Source of the DNA: an uncultured Helicobacter sp.
GTDB lineage: Bacteria > Campylobacterota > Campylobacteria > Campylobacterales > Helicobacteraceae
Reading direction: 5' to 3'
Length of the DNA stretch: 64,000 nucleotides
NCBI GenBank assembly: GCA_949287835.1
Contig: CASEHV010000023.1
Span: forward strand, 43,028 to 107,027
Shown here: piece by piece, positions 8,843 to 17,768 of the stretch
Numbering within the stretch: position 1 is the first letter of the stretch
Layout of the letters: every line of letters starts with the position of its first letter
Notes under the pieces: generated by a model
The model's database searches: none
The model's input: only the letters and a program-made list of their open reading frames with translations
Told to the model about the DNA's origin: nothing
Position numbers and translations under genes: made by a program

Positions 8843-9047
8843 TGTTTTTAATATCCATAGTAAATTTTCATGTGTTATGTTACTTGTGATTTAATATTTT
8901 TTTTCAAGAACAAAATAGAATAAAAATCTTTTTCTAAAAAGATTTAATAATAAATCATTTTACTGTTTTTCAAAAGTCAGATATTAAAAACATTTTAGAA
9001 TCCCGCAAACTCCTTGTAGAATTACATAAAAACTTAAAGGCATTGTA

Positions 9048-9599
9048 ATGCTAAGGATTTTAGCATTGTTTATTATGATTATGATTCTAAACGCAGAGCC
9101 GTTAGATAGGGAGGAGTATATAGAGCAAGAGAGCGTTATAGAGCCTTTAGAGTTTATTATTAATTATAAATTCAAGCTAGAAAATGACATTCCATACGGT
9201 GAGAAATACGGCATATCCATACCCATAAACACTCTCAATCTAGCATGGCATCATAACAGGGTTAATTCCTGTCAGATAGATGTGGCAGAGAAATATGTGA
9301 ATATCAAGCACTTCTCGCATTATACACAGGCAGAGAGTAGGGCATATAGCAAAAAACAATATCAATATTTGTTGTATAATCTATTACAAGAATATAAATC
9401 AGATGTGCTAGAGTGCCTTATGCTACATGAGAGCCGCATAGATGATATAAATTTAAGCATAAATTCAGAATCTAGGACTAATACTCTCGTTACGCTTAAG
9501 GCTTATGTGCTGGTAGGCTTTGATAGCGGGGTGCTAAACCTAGATTTATATGAGACTCTAACAAGGAGCAGTGGTGAAAATAGCCATAGTAGAAGATGA
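9048..9599 (+). CDS. secreted hypothetical protein upstream of flgR
   Basis: A 183-residue product with a signal peptide (hydrophobic residues 3-15, likely cleavage after LNA). The mature part has no domain I recognise; it is acidic with a single pair of Cys residues (SCQID, ECLML) that could form a disulphide. Its 3' end overlaps flgR by about 26 bp in another frame, so the two are translated from one transcript. AAAGGCATTGT precedes the ATG, a weak ribosome site. The location suggests, but does not show, a link to flagellar regulation. Confidence 0.65.
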   Translation: MLRILALFIMIMILNAEPLDREEYIEQESVIEPLEFIINYKFKLENDIPYGEKYGISIPINTLNLAWHHNRVNSCQIDVAEKYVNIKHFSHYTQAESRAYSKKQYQYLLYNLLQEYKSDVLECLMLHESRIDDINLSINSESRTNTLVTLKAYVLVGFDSGVLNLDLYETLTRSSGENSHSRR

Positions 9600-10749
9600 T
9601 ATAAATATGCGGAAGAGCCTTGAGTTTTTCTTTTCTGACTACAAGGACATAGAGGTCGTTAGCTTTAAGAATCCAAAGGACGCATTGAAGGGTCTTGATT
9701 CTAGCTTTGAGCTTGTCATTACAGATATTAATATGCCAAATATGGACGGACTTGAGTTTCTAAGTAAGCTAAATGGCAGATATGAGGCGATAGTCATAAC
9801 AGGCAATGCCACCCTAAATAAAGCAATAGAATCTATCCGCCTAGGTGTAAAAGATTTTTTCCAAAAGCCCTTTGAGCCGCAGGATTTACTAGATGCCATA
9901 CATCGCACAAAAAAGATTATAGAATTCAATAAAAGCAATGCTACTAGCAAGAAAACTCTAAGCCCTCAAAAGCAAGATAAATTATTCAAAAGCACATCGC
10001 CAAAGTTAGAGGAGGCAAAGTCCATAGCATTGCGTGCTGCTCCTACCGATGCTAGTATTTTACTGCTTGGAGCTAGTGGCGTGGGTAAGGAAGTCTTTGC
10101 TAGATTCATACATGCGAACTCAAAGCGAGCTGACAAGCCATTCGTAGCGCTAAATATGGCAGCCATTCCAGAGCATCTGTTAGAATCCGAGCTATTTGGC
10201 TATGAGAAAGGGGCATTTACAGATGCTATTAATCAAAAGATTGGAATCCTAGAGAGTGCACAGGGCGGGAGTATATTTTTAGATGAGATAGGCGAGATGC
10301 CTATGGGACTTCAGGCAAAGCTTTTACGGGCATTGCAGGAGAAAGAAATCATGCGTCTAGGCAGTGCGTCTAAACCCATAAAAATCGATGTTCGCTTCAT
10401 CTCTGCCACAAATGCAAATATTCAAGAAAAGATAGCAAACAAGGATTTTAGAGAGGATTTATACTTTCGCCTCCAGACTGTGCCTATAAAGATTCCGCCA
10501 CTAAGAGAGCGAAGTGAGGAGATTTTACCATTAGCACAAATCCACATTAAAGAAATCTGCCAAGAGTATGGCTTTAACCAAAAAGCTTTGAGCAAAGAGT
10601 CAGAGCAGAAACTACTCTCATACGTGTGGCCGGGCAATATACGAGAGCTACTAAGCGTAGTGGAGAGAGCCTGCATACTAAGCGAGGGGGATATAATAGA
10701 GGTGAAAGATTTATATTTAGATGAAAGAGAAAAGGGTCTTTTGGGGTAG
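9574..10749 (+). CDS. flgR: FlgR, sigma-54 response regulator of flagellar genes
   Basis: This 391-residue NtrC-family protein has a receiver domain (residues 1-115; D8, D9, phosphorylation site D51 in VITDINMP, K at 103) and a sigma-54 AAA+ domain with Walker A GASGVGKE, the sigma-54 loop written GAFTDA, and Walker B SIFLDEIGEM. It ends about 30 residues after WPGNIREL, so there is no Fis-type DNA-binding domain, as known for Helicobacter FlgR, which activates from solution. Two GTG codons are in tandem (9571 and 9574); I chose 9574, 5 bases from AAGGAG. It works with the kinase FlgS, not in this window, to switch on RpoN-dependent hook and basal-body genes. Confidence 0.92.
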   Translation: MKIAIVEDDINMRKSLEFFFSDYKDIEVVSFKNPKDALKGLDSSFELVITDINMPNMDGLEFLSKLNGRYEAIVITGNATLNKAIESIRLGVKDFFQKPFEPQDLLDAIHRTKKIIEFNKSNATSKKTLSPQKQDKLFKSTSPKLEEAKSIALRAAPTDASILLLGASGVGKEVFARFIHANSKRADKPFVALNMAAIPEHLLESELFGYEKGAFTDAINQKIGILESAQGGSIFLDEIGEMPMGLQAKLLRALQEKEIMRLGSASKPIKIDVRFISATNANIQEKIANKDFREDLYFRLQTVPIKIPPLRERSEEILPLAQIHIKEICQEYGFNQKALSKESEQKLLSYVWPGNIRELLSVVERACILSEGDIIEVKDLYLDEREKGLLG

Positions 10750-11213
10750 GATTCTAAGATAATCATAGCAACGACGAATTTAAGAATATATTTTCTAAAA
10801 ATAACACAAAAAATCATTGCAAAGAATTACTTTAAAACACTAAAAATAACCGTAGGCATTAAAATATTGGAGAAAGTCATATTAAAATTATCGTAAAAGT
10901 ATGTTGAATTTAGCGTAATGAGGGTACTATAGAATATTTTAAGTATGCAAGTGTTTAAGTGCATTGTGTGATAGATATTTATTTAAGTATTACAGTTCTA
11001 AATCTTTAAATGTTTTTATGGTGATTTAATAGCTTTTAATTCCTGTTAATTTTTACTTTGCAAGGGTTTAGAGCGGTAAAAATGGATGATATAACAATGA
11101 TAATTTAAATTATTGAACAACAGTGACAAACTTAAAAAATATAAATTTTATTTTTTACAATACTATCTTTATTTTTTAAAAATTGTTTTTCATGTTGGAA
11201 TCTAAAAGAGAAT
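10750..11213. other. 464-bp non-coding region after flgR
   Basis: This stretch is very AT-rich and has stop codons in all frames. I see no tRNA, repeat unit or clear terminator in it. It separates the 3' ends of flgR and the minus-strand coiled-coil gene, which converge here. Confidence 0.5.
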
Positions 11214-12017
11214 CTACTTTTCACCATCCTTTATAATTCTATTTAGTTGTTGTAGCATTTCCTCGACTTTTTCACGATTTTTATCAGAAGTTTTTAGTTG
11301 TTTTTCTATATTTATATCACCTAAATCATACTCATCATCGATATTTTTCACAATCTCTATTGTCTGGCTTGATTGTGCATTCATTTCTCTAAGGCTATCT
11401 TCTTGTGTCAAATCCCTTAATTCCACAGATAACTTTTGATTATTTAACTCTAGTTCCTTAACTCTATCGCGCAGTCTAATCAATCTGCTAGTAGCCTTTT
11501 TATAATGCTCATATAAATCCTGTGAATATATGCTTTGTGCAACTCTAGCGCTTGCGGTTTGCCCATTTTTTAGATGCACACTCACAGAGGCAAGAGGCTT
11601 AAAATCTTTAATAATCGCTCCAAAATCTAGCATCTCAGAATCACCGCTTTCGCTTTGCAATTCTAAATTATTTGGATGCTGTGCCTGTGCTATGGCATTT
11701 TTGAAAAACTGCGCCTTGCTTTTCATCTCATCTATTTGTAGCTCTAGGTTGCTTAGCTCTTTGTTGGCATTTTGTAATAAATTATTTACTTCATTAATCT
11801 CATTTGTAATGGCATTTAGCTCATCTTCTTTTTCTTTTTTAATGGCATTAAATTTTAGGATTTCATTGGCAAATTCTTTTTTTTTATTATCAAATATTTT
11901 TGCTATCTGCCAACTCTCTTTAATCGTCTCTGCCTTTGCCACAAACTCTAGGAAAATCTCTTGCTCATCTATATTTTGGACAATATGCGCTAGGGTTTCT
12001 CTTTCCTCCTTTTTCAA
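11214..12017 (-). CDS. coiled-coil protein, function unknown
   Basis: A 267-residue, mostly helical, cytoplasmic protein. Residues 30-105 and 165-205 are rich in Lys, Glu, Asn and Leu in heptad order and should form coiled coils; between them, LASVSVHLKNGQTASARVA (about 140-160) looks like a short beta element. There is no signal peptide or membrane helix. It is the last gene of an apparent operon recR, membrane protein, hypA and this gene, with a 40-bp gap after hypA. I do not know a function; the overall plan resembles small structural coiled-coil proteins. Confidence 0.65.
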   Translation of the reverse strand: MKKEERETLAHIVQNIDEQEIFLEFVAKAETIKESWQIAKIFDNKKKEFANEILKFNAIKKEKEDELNAITNEINEVNNLLQNANKELSNLELQIDEMKSKAQFFKNAIAQAQHPNNLELQSESGDSEMLDFGAIIKDFKPLASVSVHLKNGQTASARVAQSIYSQDLYEHYKKATSRLIRLRDRVKELELNNQKLSVELRDLTQEDSLREMNAQSSQTIEIVKNIDDEYDLGDINIEKQLKTSDKNREKVEEMLQQLNRIIKDGEK

Positions 12018-12057
12018 TCTCTATCCTTTATATTGTGTTTAATCATCTAAAATCCTC

Positions 12058-12396
12058 TTACTCTAGCTCTAAACTCTCTAGCATCACATCTCTGCCTTGC
12101 ACTATATGTGTGTCTTTGCTACCACATGTGCATGTTGGATTCTCTATGCTATGAAATACATTTTTGCAAACTCTGCATTCTAGTAAAAGCTCTTTTGTGA
12201 TTATATCCATTTTAGCCTTATGTAGTGCCTTGTATTCATCTTTGAGAATCTCAAATGCGGAGATAAACAACGTTCTATCCATATTTGCTCTCTGTCCTAT
12301 GCTTACTACAATCCTTGTAACAGAAGTCGCACTATTCTCCTCTAGGTATGACAAACATATTTGCAATAATGACTGAACCACAGAATACTCGTGCAT
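12058..12396 (-). CDS. hypA: HypA, nickel chaperone for hydrogenase and urease maturation
   Basis: A 112-residue HypA. His-2 of MHEYSVV is the nickel ligand known for this family. The zinc site is usually two CxxC pairs; here the first is CRVC (C74, C77) and the second is CTC (C89, C91), a CxC spacing that departs from the usual form. In Helicobacter HypA delivers nickel to hydrogenase with HypB and also supports urease; neither enzyme is in the window. It lies 7 bp after the membrane-protein gene, in the recR operon. Confidence 0.9.
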   Translation of the reverse strand: MHEYSVVQSLLQICLSYLEENSATSVTRIVVSIGQRANMDRTLFISAFEILKDEYKALHKAKMDIITKELLLECRVCKNVFHSIENPTCTCGSKDTHIVQGRDVMLESLELE

Positions 12397-12403
12397 GTTA
12401 GAC

Positions 12404-13009
12404 CTATTTTAGCTTTGGTTTGAGTAATGTTAGATGAATATTATCTTTTTTGATGGCTATACCCTGTGCCAATATTCCAAAAATACATACCACAGGGTCA
12501 AATAATGCGTCATAAATATCCATACTATCTGTAAAAAATATACCCCAAAGCAACATGGCAAGGCTTAATGAAAACGCACATAATCTATCTACACAATAAA
12601 CAATGGCAATTAAGATTCCACATAAAAGAACCTTATACCCAATGTATCCATATATAAAATCAAGCATTCCAAAGACATTTAACATAAATAATATATAAAT
12701 AATAAATAATGCAATAAAGCCACGATATGAGATAAGTAAGCCAATATTCCCAATGCCATGCTGCACTAAACCAAATAATGATACAAATAATAGTAAAAAG
12801 CTAGGGTAATCAAAGATTCTATACATTATATCCGCTAGGCTAAAATGTGGCATAGGAATTATAGAGGCAATGCCAAATAAAATTCCAATAAATACCTTAA
12901 GAAAAGAACCTATATGTAATATCCCCACAAATCGTATAAAAGATAATATCGTAATTACCATAGAGCAAATACAAATGCCATACACAACAATGGAGTAAAT
13001 ATACATCAT
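12404..13009 (-). CDS. multi-pass membrane protein, function unknown
   Basis: A 201-residue, very hydrophobic protein with about six predicted membrane helices and few charged residues outside a short Lys-rich C-terminal tail (LTLLKPKLK). No recognisable transporter or enzyme motif is seen. It starts 12 bp after recR and ends 7 bp before hypA, so it belongs to that operon. It could be an inner-membrane accessory protein; I do not recognise its family. Confidence 0.65.
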   Translation of the reverse strand: MMYIYSIVVYGICICSMVITILSFIRFVGILHIGSFLKVFIGILFGIASIIPMPHFSLADIMYRIFDYPSFLLLFVSLFGLVQHGIGNIGLLISYRGFIALFIIYILFMLNVFGMLDFIYGYIGYKVLLCGILIAIVYCVDRLCAFSLSLAMLLWGIFFTDSMDIYDALFDPVVCIFGILAQGIAIKKDNIHLTLLKPKLK

Positions 13010-13021
13010 GCCACCATAAAA

Positions 13022-13603
13022 CTAGATTCCAATCCTGCCACTAAATGCTCTTGCAAGGGATATATTATCCACATTATCAAGGCTAACATTTAGCGGAACT
13101 CCTTGTGCAATCTTGCTAAAAGATAGATTTAACCCATCTAGTCTATCCTGTATGAAAGTCGCCATAACATCGCTTTGCAATGATGGAATAAATGCAAATA
13201 TCACCTCATGTATGCCTTGCTCTTTTATGCGATTTTGCAAAGCATTAAAATCATAGCTAGTATAATCCTCTATAACGCAGTAAAGACCGCAAAACTCACC
13301 AATTTCCTCTATTAGAAAAATATCTTTGGGGTGAGAGACAATGCAGAGTGTGCCACAATTGCGTCTTTTATCAAGACATATATGGCAGACTTCAGATATA
13401 CTAAGCGCACCGCATAATTTGCACTTTTGCATATCAATAATGCAGTCATTAATAGCCTGAGAGATTTGCATACCAAGCGAGGTATTCTCAACAGCTATTG
13501 TATAAGCCATCTTCATAGCACTTTTCTTACCTATGCTAGGAAGTTTTTCTAATGCTTTTATTAAAGTATTGAATGATAATAGTTCATTTTGATAGTTCTT
13601 CAT
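13022..13603 (-). CDS. recR: RecR recombination mediator
   Basis: A 193-residue RecR. The order is N-terminal helix-hairpin-helix (LPSIGKKSAMKMAY), a four-Cys zinc finger (CKLCGALSISEVCHIC), then a Toprim domain beginning LCIVSHPKDI with a conserved Glu (IEEIGEF). RecR helps load RecA on gapped single-stranded DNA, usually with RecO in epsilon bacteria. recA is 2.4 kb away on the same strand. It is probably the first gene of a four-gene operon ending with the coiled-coil gene. Confidence 0.92.
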   Translation of the reverse strand: MKNYQNELLSFNTLIKALEKLPSIGKKSAMKMAYTIAVENTSLGMQISQAINDCIIDMQKCKLCGALSISEVCHICLDKRRNCGTLCIVSHPKDIFLIEEIGEFCGLYCVIEDYTSYDFNALQNRIKEQGIHEVIFAFIPSLQSDVMATFIQDRLDGLNLSFSKIAQGVPLNVSLDNVDNISLARAFSGRIGI

Positions 13604-13668
13604 AGAGCAGATTCTAACGTAAAAATGTAATGTTGGAGAGATGAGGAATTTAGATTCTATAAACTTGT

Positions 13669-13767
13669 GTCATTATAGGGCTTTGCTGAATAATCTTTAT
13701 TTTGTATAGAATCTAAAGATATTTTGTTATAGATAGATATTTCGTGCTTTGCTCTCAATATGACGAG
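13669..13767. repeat. two diverged copies of the dispersed palindromic repeat
   Basis: Positions 13669-13698 start GTCATTATAGGG and end with CTGAATAATCTTT, a diverged form of the GTCATTCTGAG...CGAAGAATCT unit seen elsewhere. Positions 13734-13767 hold GATATTTCGTGC...CAATATGACGA, the reverse orientation of the GTCATGTTGAGC...CGAAACATC unit. A 63-codon ORF over them on the minus strand is probably not a gene. Confidence 0.6.
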
Positions 13768-13980
13768 GCTGTTGTCTTTTTGAAGCACAAATAAAAAATC
13801 ACTCCCTCTTAGTTCCATCCCGCAATGGGACACGTTATTATGAGCCAAAGGAGAATAATTCTAGAATATAAACTAAAAAATATCCAGCTTTACTTTGTAA
13901 TAAAACTTCATAAAACCACCAAAATTCATAATTTTTAATTTTTAAAATCAAACTTTTATTATGAATAATACAATTTACAC

Positions 13981-14008
13981 TTGCTTTTAATAAAATTTTA
14001 ATTATAAT
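13981..14008 (+). promoter_or_regulatory. metY promoter
   Basis: TTGCTT at 13981-13986 and TATAAT at 14003-14008 are separated by 16 bases and lie 30 bases before the metY ATG. No riboswitch fold or operator is evident in the leader. Confidence 0.55.
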
Positions 14009-14037
14009 GCTAGTGTTATTTCACCAAGGAGTGCAAG

Positions 14038-15357
14038 ATGAGTAATTCAAAACAGAGCAGAAAAGAATATTTTGATTCAAATGTTAAGAATTTAGGGCAG
14101 GAGACATTGGCATTGCATTTTGGGTATAGGGCAGATATAGAGCAGACCATGAGTGTGCCGATTTATCAAAATACCGCTTATGGATTTGATAGCAGCACAC
14201 AGGCAGGCAATCGCTTTGCTTTAAAGGAACTAGGCAATATCTACACAAGGCTAACCAATCCTACAACAGCCGTGCTAGAGGAGAGATTAGCCGCGCTTGA
14301 GGGCGGGAGTGCCGGGATTGCCACCGCATCTGGGGCTAGTGCGATATTTTATGCGATTGTAAATATTGCACAAAATGGGGATAATATCCTCATGGCAAAT
14401 AAAATTTATGGTGGGACATCTACGCTTTTAGTGCATTCGCTTAAACGTTTTGGCATTAACACAAAGATATTTGACATCGATGATATTCCAGCCTTAGAAT
14501 CCCTTATAGATTCTAATACAAAGGCAATCTTTGCCGAGAGTATTAGCAATCCAAACATATCCGTGGCAGATATGGAATCTATCTCAAAAATCGCTAAAAA
14601 ACATGGAATCATCTCTATCATAGATAACACAGTCGCAAGTCCCGCCCTCATAAAGCCGCTAAATCACGGCATAGATATTGTCGTGCATTCAATTAGCAAA
14701 TACATTAGTGGGCAAGGTAGCGTCCTTGGAGGTGCGATAGTAGAAAGGCATGGGCTAAATGACTTTATAAAAGGCAACGCGCGTTACAGACATTTCAACG
14801 AGCCAGACCCCACATATCACGGGCTTGTGTATAGCTCCCTTTCTTTGCCAAATTTTACGCTTCGAGTCCGCATTGCCCTTCTTCGCGACATCGGTGCCAC
14901 GCTTTCACCATTTAACTCATGGCTTGCCATACAGGGCTTAGAGACACTAAATCTTAGAATAAGGCAGCACAGCATAAATGCAAAAAAAATTGCAGAGTTT
15001 CTAAGCAAACACAAAAGGGTAAAATCTGTTAGCTACCCAGGTCTGCAGAGCGATAGATACTATCCGCTAATACAGAAATACTCTAAAGATAGCCTAGCAA
15101 GTGGGCTAATGTCTTTCGAGCTAGATGGTGGCTTTGAGGAAGCAAGAAAGGTAGTAGATAGCACAAATATCTTTAGCATAGTGGTAAATATCGGGGATAC
15201 AAAATCTCTAATCGTGCATCCCGCCAGCACTACGCACTCCCAGCTAAGTAAAGATGAGTTAGAATCTATTGGCATAACGCAAAGCATGATTAGACTAAGC
15301 ATCGGCATCGAGGATAGTAATGATTTAATAGCGGATTTAGATTCTGCACTTTCTTGA
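14038..15357 (+). CDS. metY: O-acetylhomoserine sulfhydrylase
   Basis: A 439-residue PLP enzyme of the Cys/Met metabolism family that joins O-acetylhomoserine with sulfide, giving homocysteine. The length (about 430) and the segments QNTAYGFDSS near the start and YTRLTNPT at 70-77 fit MetY rather than shorter MetB or MetC. PLP-binding lysine K221 is in SISKYISGQG, and the substrate arginine is expected in SLIVHPASTTH. AAGGAG is 8 bases before the ATG. It stands alone, with repeats on both sides. Confidence 0.9.
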   Translation: MSNSKQSRKEYFDSNVKNLGQETLALHFGYRADIEQTMSVPIYQNTAYGFDSSTQAGNRFALKELGNIYTRLTNPTTAVLEERLAALEGGSAGIATASGASAIFYAIVNIAQNGDNILMANKIYGGTSTLLVHSLKRFGINTKIFDIDDIPALESLIDSNTKAIFAESISNPNISVADMESISKIAKKHGIISIIDNTVASPALIKPLNHGIDIVVHSISKYISGQGSVLGGAIVERHGLNDFIKGNARYRHFNEPDPTYHGLVYSSLSLPNFTLRVRIALLRDIGATLSPFNSWLAIQGLETLNLRIRQHSINAKKIAEFLSKHKRVKSVSYPGLQSDRYYPLIQKYSKDSLASGLMSFELDGGFEEARKVVDSTNIFSIVVNIGDTKSLIVHPASTTHSQLSKDELESIGITQSMIRLSIGIEDSNDLIADLDSALS

Positions 15358-15400
15358 GTTTTTTGGAAGTAGATTCAAATTTTAGATTCTGTAAATTTTT

Positions 15401-15452
15401 GTCATTCTGAGACGAAGTTGGGGAATTTAGATTCTTCACCTCATAAAATGAC
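15401..15452. repeat. dispersed palindromic repeat copy
   Basis: GTCATTCTGAGACGAAG at the left end pairs imperfectly with CCTCATAAAATGAC at the right. It includes the AATTTAGATTCTT segment shared with the copies at 18467 and in trpB. Confidence 0.65.
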
Positions 15453-15487
15453 AGAGGTCAAAAAAATACAAATAGATAAATCCTAAG

Positions 15488-15586
15488 ATGGCATTTATCA
15501 AGGATGTTTTGTTTATAGCTTTTTTAATCTCTGGCATTCTTTGTCTCATCTTGAGGTTTTTTGTGTGGGTGCTAAGAAATAAATAG
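15488..15586 (+). CDS. possible 32-residue membrane peptide
   Basis: An ORF of 32 codons, from ATG 15488 to TAG 15584. Almost the whole peptide is one hydrophobic helix (LFIAFLISGILCLIL) followed by a basic end (FVWVLRNK). That pattern is typical of small membrane proteins and of type I toxins such as the Helicobacter AapA group, but there is no sequence match I can claim. The ribosome site is poor (CCTAAG directly before the ATG), so it may be chance. Confidence 0.3.
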   Translation: MAFIKDVLFIAFLISGILCLILRFFVWVLRNK

Positions 15587-15778
15587 TTGCTAGTAAGCAA
15601 AATGATTATGGATAATTTTTAAAAAGCGGGATTTTTTAGATTCTAAAAACAATGTTTCTGAAGTATCCATATTTGTATTATTCTGACAAAAAAAATTCAA
15701 ATCGAGTGTATTTTGCTCTTGCATGAACTTTTCTTTTAATAAAGAATAGTATGCATTCTTTTTTTGTGTTTTTTGTGT

Positions 15779-15901
15779 TTATTTGTTTTGTTGTCTCGTT
15801 TCTTTAGTGATTTCTCGTGCATAGTTTTCGTATTCTGGAAAAAGACTTTGATGTATTTTATTTAAATCCAAATCTGCCCCTTGTAGTTTTAAAATTATAC
15901 T
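15779..15901 (-). pseudogene. 40-codon gene remnant
   Basis: Read on the minus strand after an in-frame stop, the frame gives an amphipathic, protein-like segment containing GADLDLNKIHQSLFPEYE and ending REITKETRQQNK and a stop. It has no ATG and no ribosome site, so it looks like the 3' end of a deleted gene. I do not recognise the parent family. Confidence 0.3.
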
Positions 15902-16009
15902 TTAAACAAAGGCATTTATGAATCACCCTTGCTTAAAGTAGTGGAACATTTCAGAAACTATCATGGCGGATTCTATTTTGCAAACATCTTTATGGAATGT
16001 AGAAATTCT

Positions 16010-17059
16010 CTATTGCTCCTCCCCCTCTTCCCCTAAATCCTCTGGCAGCGGCATAATCTCCTCGCTAGTGCCTATATGCTCTTTGATTCTTTGCTCAATC
16101 TCTAATGCAACATCTTTATTTTCTCTTAGAAATATCTTTGCATTTTCTCTGCCCTGCCCTATCTTTTTATCTCCATAAGATAGCCATGCACCGCTTTTAT
16201 CGATAATATCTAGCTTTACGCCATAATCCAAAAGCTCACCTTCCTTACTAATGCCCTCGCCAAACATAATATCAAACTCCGCTTCCCTAAATGGCGGTGC
16301 GACTTTGTTTTTTACGACTTTTGCCTTTGCACGGTTGCCTATAGTATTCTCACCCTGCTTTAAAGTAGAGATTTTGCGAATGTCGATTCTCACACTTGCA
16401 TAAAACTTTAGGGCATTTCCGCCTGTGGTGGTCTCTGGACTACCATATCCCATTGTGCCGATTTTCATACGAATCTGATTGATGAAAATAAGCGTTACAT
16501 TCATCTTAAATAGCACACCTGTAATTTTACGCAGTGCATGACTCATAAGCCTTGCCTGCAATCCAACATGCTGGTCTCCCATATCTCCATCAATCTCTGC
16601 ACGAGGCGTAAGTGCTGCTACAGAATCTATTACGACTAAATCTACCGCACCACTGCGCGTTATAGTCTCTAGTATTTCAAGTGCTTGTTCGCCATTATCT
16701 GGCTGACTAACTAGCAGATTCTCTGTATCCACGCCTAGCTTCTTTGCATAATACACATCTAGCGCATGCTCTGCATCGATGAAGGCACAGATTCCACCGC
16801 TTCGCTGACACTCCGCTATTACTTGCAAAGATAGGGTAGTTTTACCGCTAGATTCTGGTCCGTATATCTCTATGATGCGTCCCTTTGGTATGCCACCTAT
16901 GCCTAGTGCTAAATCAAGTCCTAGTGAGCCTGTGGATATGGAATCTATTTTTTCTATCTGCTTATCACCAAGCCTTACCAACATGCCTTTGCCAAAGGTT
17001 TTATCTACCTGCTTTATGGCACTCTCTAGGGCTTTTTGTCTATTTTCATCAATCGCCAT
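16010..17059 (-). CDS. recA: RecA recombinase
   Basis: A 349-residue RecA. Walker A is GPESSGKTT, the second ATP motif is [12 protein letters not shown], the DNA-binding loop L1 is around [15 protein letters not shown], and L2 is in [22 protein letters not shown]. The C-terminus is acidic ([10 protein letters not shown]), as usual. It promotes strand exchange in repair and in natural transformation. It follows the gmhB-like gene by 30 bp on the same strand. I see no LexA-type operator. Confidence 0.97.
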   Translation of the reverse strand: MAIDENRQKALESAIKQVDKTFGKGMLVRLGDKQIEKIDSISTGSLGLDLALGIGGIPKGRIIEIYGPESSGKTTLSLQVIAECQRSGGICAFIDAEHALDVYYAKKLGVDTENLLVSQPDNGEQALEILETITRSGAVDLVVIDSVAALTPRAEIDGDMGDQHVGLQARLMSHALRKITGVLFKMNVTLIFINQIRMKIGTMGYGSPETTTGGNALKFYASVRIDIRKISTLKQGENTIGNRAKAKVVKNKVAPPFREAEFDIMFGEGISKEGELLDYGVKLDIIDKSGAWLSYGDKKIGQGRENAKIFLRENKDVALEIEQRIKEHIGTSEEIMPLPEDLGEEGEEQ

Positions 17060-17089
17060 AATATTCCCTTACAAAAAGATTCTGATATT

Positions 17090-17581
17090 TTACATGAGTT
17101 TTAGATGATTTATGATAGTGTAGTCTCTCTCTTTGCGACACGCCCCCTCTCTATCTATCAAAAACAACTCTTTAATACCCGCTCTCTTACCAGCCTCAAT
17201 ATCACTCATTTTATCCCCTACAAGTTTGCATTCGCTAAGATTTAGGGAAAATTCGCTTTGTGCTTGGAGTATCATTCCTGCATTTGGTTTGCGGCGGGAA
17301 TCATTTAGCGATTTGCAAAAGTAGATTCTATCAAAACAGGTTTTACAATATTTAAAAACCTCATCTTGCATATATTTACTAATGTGTAAAAAATCTAGCA
17401 CACCATAGTAGCCTCGCTCTATGCCAGATTGATTTGTGATGATAATTAGCTTATATCCACTTTTTTTAAATTTAATAATAGAATCAAATATATCCTCATA
17501 AAAGACAAACTTATCTATGCTATGCACATAGCCATAATCTACATTAATGACGCCATCTCTATCGTAAAATACCGCTTTCAA
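17090..17581 (-). CDS. gmhB: HAD phosphatase, GmhB-like (heptose-bisphosphatase)
   Basis: A 163-residue HAD enzyme with the GmhB/HisB-N layout: YDRDGVIN (nucleophile D8 and D10) at residues 6-13, the ITNQSGI segment at about 48-54, RRKPNAGM at about 95-102 and the magnesium site GDKMSDI near 122. GmhB removes the 7-phosphate from heptose 1,7-bisphosphate on the way to ADP-heptose for lipopolysaccharide, and waaF is present at 44.0 kb. The zinc loop normally has CxH and CxC pairs; here only one Cys (YFC) precedes a short SLNDSRRKP loop, so the zinc site is absent. A histidinol-phosphatase-like role is the alternative. Confidence 0.75.
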   Translation of the reverse strand: MKAVFYDRDGVINVDYGYVHSIDKFVFYEDIFDSIIKFKKSGYKLIIITNQSGIERGYYGVLDFLHISKYMQDEVFKYCKTCFDRIYFCKSLNDSRRKPNAGMILQAQSEFSLNLSECKLVGDKMSDIEAGKRAGIKELFLIDREGACRKERDYTIINHLKLM

Positions 17582-17623
17582 TATTACCTACTTTCATTTT
17601 TACCGTAATTGTAGTAAAAAACC

Positions 17624-17652
17624 TTGACTTTAATGTCAAAATCTTATATAAT
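17624..17652 (+). promoter_or_regulatory. promoter of the second tRNA cluster
   Basis: TTGACT at 17624-17629 and TATAAT at 17647-17652 are separated by 17 bases, close to consensus for the main sigma factor. The first tRNA starts 16 bases downstream. TTGAC and GTCAA flanking TTTAAT form a small palindrome over the -35. Confidence 0.75.
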
Positions 17653-17668
17653 TCATCTTTTTATTTGA

Positions 17669-17744
<76 letters not shown>

Positions 17745-17768
17745 CTAAGTTTAATTTTTTTGTTGCGT

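Larger units (their letters stand above)
15358..16009. other. 652-bp region between metY and recA
   Basis: It holds a copy of the dispersed palindromic repeat (15401-15452), a possible 32-codon membrane peptide (15488-15586) and, on the minus strand, a 40-codon remnant without a start (15779-15901). I see nothing else. In several Helicobacter genomes recA is followed by eno; no eno is visible here. Confidence 0.5.

Noticed and set aside
8439..8858. Several ORFs across the tRNA cluster, including one with the familiar spurious METGIEP-like pattern
   Set aside because: They are translations of tRNA genes on both strands; the tRNA structures explain the sequence.
11530..12042. 170-codon plus-strand ORF opposite the coiled-coil gene
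   Set aside because: Its composition is that of antisense to a Lys/Glu-rich coiled coil (Ser, Leu, Phe-rich). The minus-strand gene is better supported by operon position.
13657..13848. 63-codon minus-strand ORF between recR and metY
   Set aside because: Nearly all of it lies on two repeat copies and it has no ribosome site, so it is more likely repeat sequence that happens to be open.
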